The notes under the pieces: generated by a model | Told to the model about the DNA's origin: nothing | Databases searched by the model: none | The model's input: the letters and a program-made list of their open reading frames with translations, nothing else | Program-made: the position numbers and the translations under genes | From: Acidobacteria subdivision 2 bacterium RH1 MAG20 | GTDB lineage: Bacteria; Acidobacteriota; Terriglobia; Terriglobales; Acidobacteriaceae | NCBI GenBank assembly: GCA_002197545.1 | Contig: NFUO01000373.1 | Coordinates: forward strand, 50,075-114,074 | Reading direction: 5' to 3' | Length of the DNA stretch: 64,000 nt | In this document: positions 62,084-64,000 of the stretch, piece by piece | Position numbering within the stretch: the stretch's first letter is position 1 | Layout: each line of letters starts with the position of its first letter

Positions 62084-62115
62084 AATCGGGATCCTCGGTG
62101 TAAATCGGTGTTAAA
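62084..62115 (+). repeat. Dispersed ATCGGTG repeat, copy 5
   Basis: Reads AATCGGGATCCTCGGTGTAA followed by ATCGGTGTTAAA: about three units, with the first degenerate. It sits in the divergent gap between the MeaB-epimerase and GH29 genes and reads through an artificial extension of the former. Confidence 0.65.
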
Positions 62116-62199
62116 CTTTTGCCCGTCCACAGTTTTCAAATACGCCACAGTTATTTCACATACAATTCACCCATCACAATTCCACCCCAAGGACGCCCC

Positions 62200-63651
62200 G
62201 TGAACCTGAACAGACGCACCTTTACTGCCGGACTCTCCAGCCTTCTGATCGCCCCCTCCGCACTCGCTCAGATCGAAGGCGAGCATATCGCCACCTCTCC
62301 CGCGCATCCGGTGCAAGCCATTCAGGACACCGAAACCCCAACCGAGCGCAACGCCCGCATGGATTGGTGGCGCGCCGCCCGCTTCGGCATGTTCATTCAC
62401 TGGGGCCTCTACTCCATCCCCGCAGGTACCTGGAACGGCAAGCGCATCCCCGGCATTGGCGAGTGGATTATGAACGACGCCTCCATCCCTGTCGCCGACT
62501 ACAACGCCCTCGCGCCCAAATTCAATCCCACCGGCTTCAACGCGCACGACATCGTCGCCCTCGCTAAATCCGCCGGCCAGAAGTACATCGTCATCACCGC
62601 CAAGCACCACGACGGCTTCGCCATGTTCGACTCCAAGGCCGATCCCTTCAACATCGTCGCCGCCACCCCCTTCCACCGTGACCCTCTCCGCGAACTCGCC
62701 GAAGAGTGCAAACAGCAAGGCATCAAACTCGGCTTCTACTACTCGCAGGATCAGGACTGGACCGCTCCCGGAGGCGCCGCCTACAAGACCGACCATCATC
62801 AGCCTCCAACCTTCCACTGGGACCCCGCGCAGAATGGCGACTTCGCCACCTACCTCCACACCAAAGCCATTCCTCAGCTCAAAGAGCTCCTCACCAACTA
62901 TGGCGACTTCCCCGTCGTCATCTGGTTCGACACCCCCACCAAGGACATGACGCCCGCCCTCGCCGGAGAGATCGTCGCCCTCCTCAACCAGCATCCCAAC
63001 CTCATCTGGAACAACCGCCTCGGCGGAGGCTACAAGGGCGACACCGAAACCCCCGAGCAGTACATCCCCGCCCAGGGCTACCCCGGCGAAGACTGGGAGT
63101 CCTGCATGACCATGAACGACACCTGGGGTTACAAGTCCTACGACACCAACTTCAAATCCACCGAGACCCTCATCCGCAATCTCATCGACATCGCCAGTAA
63201 AGGCGGCAACTACCTCCTCAACATCGGCCCCGACTCCTACGGCGTCGTCCCTGCCCCCGAGGTCGAACGTCTCCAGCAGGTCGGCAAGTGGATCGCCGTC
63301 AATGGCGAAGCCATCTACAACACCCAACCCACCCTCTTCGGAGACGAGGCCGGCGCCTTCAGCCCCGCCGAAAAAGACAAGCAGGGCAAACCCAAATTCA
63401 TCGCCGCATGGGACTGGCGCTCCACCACAACGCCGGACAAGATCTACATCTCCATCTTTAACTGGCCCACCAGCGGAACCTTCCATCTCGACAAGCTCTC
63501 CCGCAACGTCACCAGCGCCTATCTGCTCGCTGACCCCTCGCAAACCCCACTCAAACTAACCAAAAACGGATTATCGCTGGACGTCCAACTCCCCGCCAAG
63601 CCACTCGATCCTATCGCCACCGTGCTTGTACTGACCACAATCCCCAACTAG
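62200..63651 (+). CDS. Alpha-L-fucosidase, glycoside hydrolase family 29
   Basis: A 483-residue retaining fucosidase. The N-terminus (NLNRRTFTAGLSSLLIAPSA) is a twin-arginine-like signal. Family marks are RAARFGMFIHWGLYSIPAGT, KYIVITAKHHDGFAMFDSKA and VVIWFDT with the nucleophile D244, then the C-terminal beta domain from about 390. It would cleave alpha-1,3/4- or other fucosyl linkages, complementing the GH95 enzyme at 9.7 kb. GTG 62200 with AAGGA seven bases upstream is the likely start; earlier frames from 62119 are not convincing. Confidence 0.93.
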   Translation: MNLNRRTFTAGLSSLLIAPSALAQIEGEHIATSPAHPVQAIQDTETPTERNARMDWWRAARFGMFIHWGLYSIPAGTWNGKRIPGIGEWIMNDASIPVADYNALAPKFNPTGFNAHDIVALAKSAGQKYIVITAKHHDGFAMFDSKADPFNIVAATPFHRDPLRELAEECKQQGIKLGFYYSQDQDWTAPGGAAYKTDHHQPPTFHWDPAQNGDFATYLHTKAIPQLKELLTNYGDFPVVIWFDTPTKDMTPALAGEIVALLNQHPNLIWNNRLGGGYKGDTETPEQYIPAQGYPGEDWESCMTMNDTWGYKSYDTNFKSTETLIRNLIDIASKGGNYLLNIGPDSYGVVPAPEVERLQQVGKWIAVNGEAIYNTQPTLFGDEAGAFSPAEKDKQGKPKFIAAWDWRSTTTPDKIYISIFNWPTSGTFHLDKLSRNVTSAYLLADPSQTPLKLTKNGLSLDVQLPAKPLDPIATVLVLTTIPN

Positions 63652-63667
63652 TGCCGAACCGGTCCCG

Positions 63668-63685
63668 GCGGGCGTTTTTGCCCGC
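63668..63685. other. Short GC-rich hairpin after the GH29 gene
   Basis: GCGGGC (63668-63673) and GCCCGC (63680-63685) flank GTTTTT. It lies 17 bases after the GH29 stop. Extended pairing on either side is partial, and a classical T-run after the stem is absent. It may help to end the GH29 transcript or be part of a repeat. Confidence 0.35.
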
Positions 63686-63758
63686 TGGGGTGGGGAAACC
63701 CCATGACTTTATCCATCTCGAAAATGAGGGTTGAAGAGGATGTAACCGCTTTGGGATC

Positions 63759-63912
63759 TCAGGGGATATAGACCAGGAACTCCGGCATGTCCGGAAGGTC
63801 GTCAATGAACGTCCCTTTTTTCTTCCCCTTGGAGGAAAAGCGCAGCACTCGCTGCTTCTTCCGCTCGGCAACGTAAAGATCGCCATCGGGCCCGACGGCG
63901 ATACCGGACGGG
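63759..63912 (-). pseudogene. 3' remnant of an NHL-repeat protein gene, cut by an insertion
   Basis: On the minus strand SGIAVGPDGDLYVAERKKQR, then VLRFSSKGKKKGTFIDD, forms the end of an NHL-type beta-propeller protein and stops at 63759. The frame upstream of base 63912 enters AT-rich sequence (GTTTTATACTAAGACAAT) that does not look like NHL repeats, and an IS-like frame begins in the other direction. The 5' part is therefore missing or lies beyond the element. About 51 residues remain. Confidence 0.6.
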
Positions 63913-64000
63913 GGGTAATTATATAGTTGACAAATCAACTTGATTGTCTTAGTATAAAACTCATGAAAGCCCCTAAGACTCTTCAAGAAGCCATCATCCA
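63912..64000 (+). mobile_element. Left end of an IS1595-like insertion sequence (partial)
   Basis: The left terminal sequence GGGGTAATTATATAGTTGA, AT-rich compared with its neighbours, is followed at 63963 by a start codon for a transposase-like N-terminus. The element runs off the right edge of the window. The NHL gene fragment ends exactly where it starts. The terminal inverted repeat and target duplication cannot be checked here. Confidence 0.55.
63963..64000 (+). CDS. IS1595-family transposase, N-terminal fragment
   Basis: ATG 63963 encodes MKAPKTLQEAII, the usual opening of IS1595-type transposases (KAPKTLQEAI then a zinc-ribbon N-terminus). The rest is outside the window. A long run of bases from 63913 to the ATG holds a plausible promoter and the left end of the element. 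With only 12 codons visible, the family is by resemblance. Confidence 0.5.
   Translation, partial: MKAPKTLQEAII

Noticed and set aside
60898..62103. Long plus-strand frame (401 codons) opposite the MeaB-epimerase gene
   Set aside because: His/Arg/Pro-rich shadow of a well-supported two-domain enzyme.
62167..63543. Long minus-strand frame (458 codons) opposite the GH29 gene
   Set aside because: Antisense to a clear fucosidase with signature motifs; the composition is Gly/Val/Asp-rich and typical of a codon-bias artefact.
1..64000. CRISPR array, rRNA genes, prophage or phage-defence island
   Set aside because: No regularly spaced direct repeats, rRNA sequence, phage structural genes or recognised defence genes were seen on reading both strands.

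Overview
The window looks like chromosomal DNA of an Acidobacteriota member of the Terriglobia (Granulicella/Terriglobus/Edaphobacter-like). This rests on an Oar-type TonB-dependent receptor with an N-terminal carboxypeptidase-regulatory domain, a VWFA-related protein of the acidobacterial type, a secretin with a C-terminal cohesin-like domain followed by GspG-like pseudopilins, many glycoside hydrolases, and moderately high GC with strong third-position GC. That codon bias creates long antisense ORFs. The assignment comes from gene families and their combination, not from a 16S gene, which is absent.

Layout. 1-4.8 kb: signalling genes (PilZ protein, LuxR-type regulator with a degenerate receiver, and a pair made of a receiver/thioredoxin-reductase-like fusion and a cNMP-binding-domain histidine kinase). 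4.9-12.3 kb: carbohydrate uptake and degradation (TonB receptor, LacI regulator, GH95 fucosidase). 12.3-19.5 kb: two membrane proteins and housekeeping genes (argS, pepA, smpB). 19.7-23.2 kb: secretin-cohesin plus two pseudopilins. 23.3-26.2 kb: an isolated BcsQ-like ATPase, tRNA-Lys(TTT), and a secreted-protein gene interrupted by one in-frame TAG. 26.3-30.7 kb: LPS heptose genes (hldD, hldE, a GT9 heptosyltransferase) and a divergent DUF4254 gene. 30.9-39.6 kb: mixed housekeeping (TPR protein, YvcK, VWFA, GNAT, rlmN, M16 peptidase, pilin-lolA pair, HAD, Nudix). 39.7-45.9 kb: a minus-strand block of CgeB-like glycosyltransferase, GMC oxidoreductase, aldo/keto reductase and a divergent Nramp transporter, preceded by a soluble PRC/MgtE_N/CBS protein. 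46.1-49.5 kb: anti-sigma/anti-anti-sigma pair, LemA, TPM and DUF4142 proteins. 49.6-56.6 kb: oligopeptidase B, ROK kinase, lipoprotein GH13 and GH37 trehalase. 56.7-62 kb: an ASADH-like protein without the active-site Cys, pssA, psd, DUF465, rimI, tsaB and a MeaB/methylmalonyl-CoA epimerase fusion. 62.2-64 kb: GH29 fucosidase, then an NHL-repeat gene apparently cut by an IS1595-like element that runs off the window.

How the parts fit together. The enzymes point to a heterotrophic polysaccharide degrader: fucosidases of two families, GH13, trehalase, ROK kinase and a SusC/Oar-like receiver for uptake. It has a Gram-negative envelope with heptose-containing LPS and phosphatidylethanolamine. Several genes are translationally coupled by TGATG/ATGA/TAATG overlaps. 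A short intergenic repeat built from ATCGGTGTTC-like units occurs at least five times. The items most worth following up are the redox-like signalling pair (1.6-4.8 kb), the Nramp/MgtE_N pairing, the secretin-cohesin locus, the MeaB-epimerase fusion and the amber-interrupted gene.
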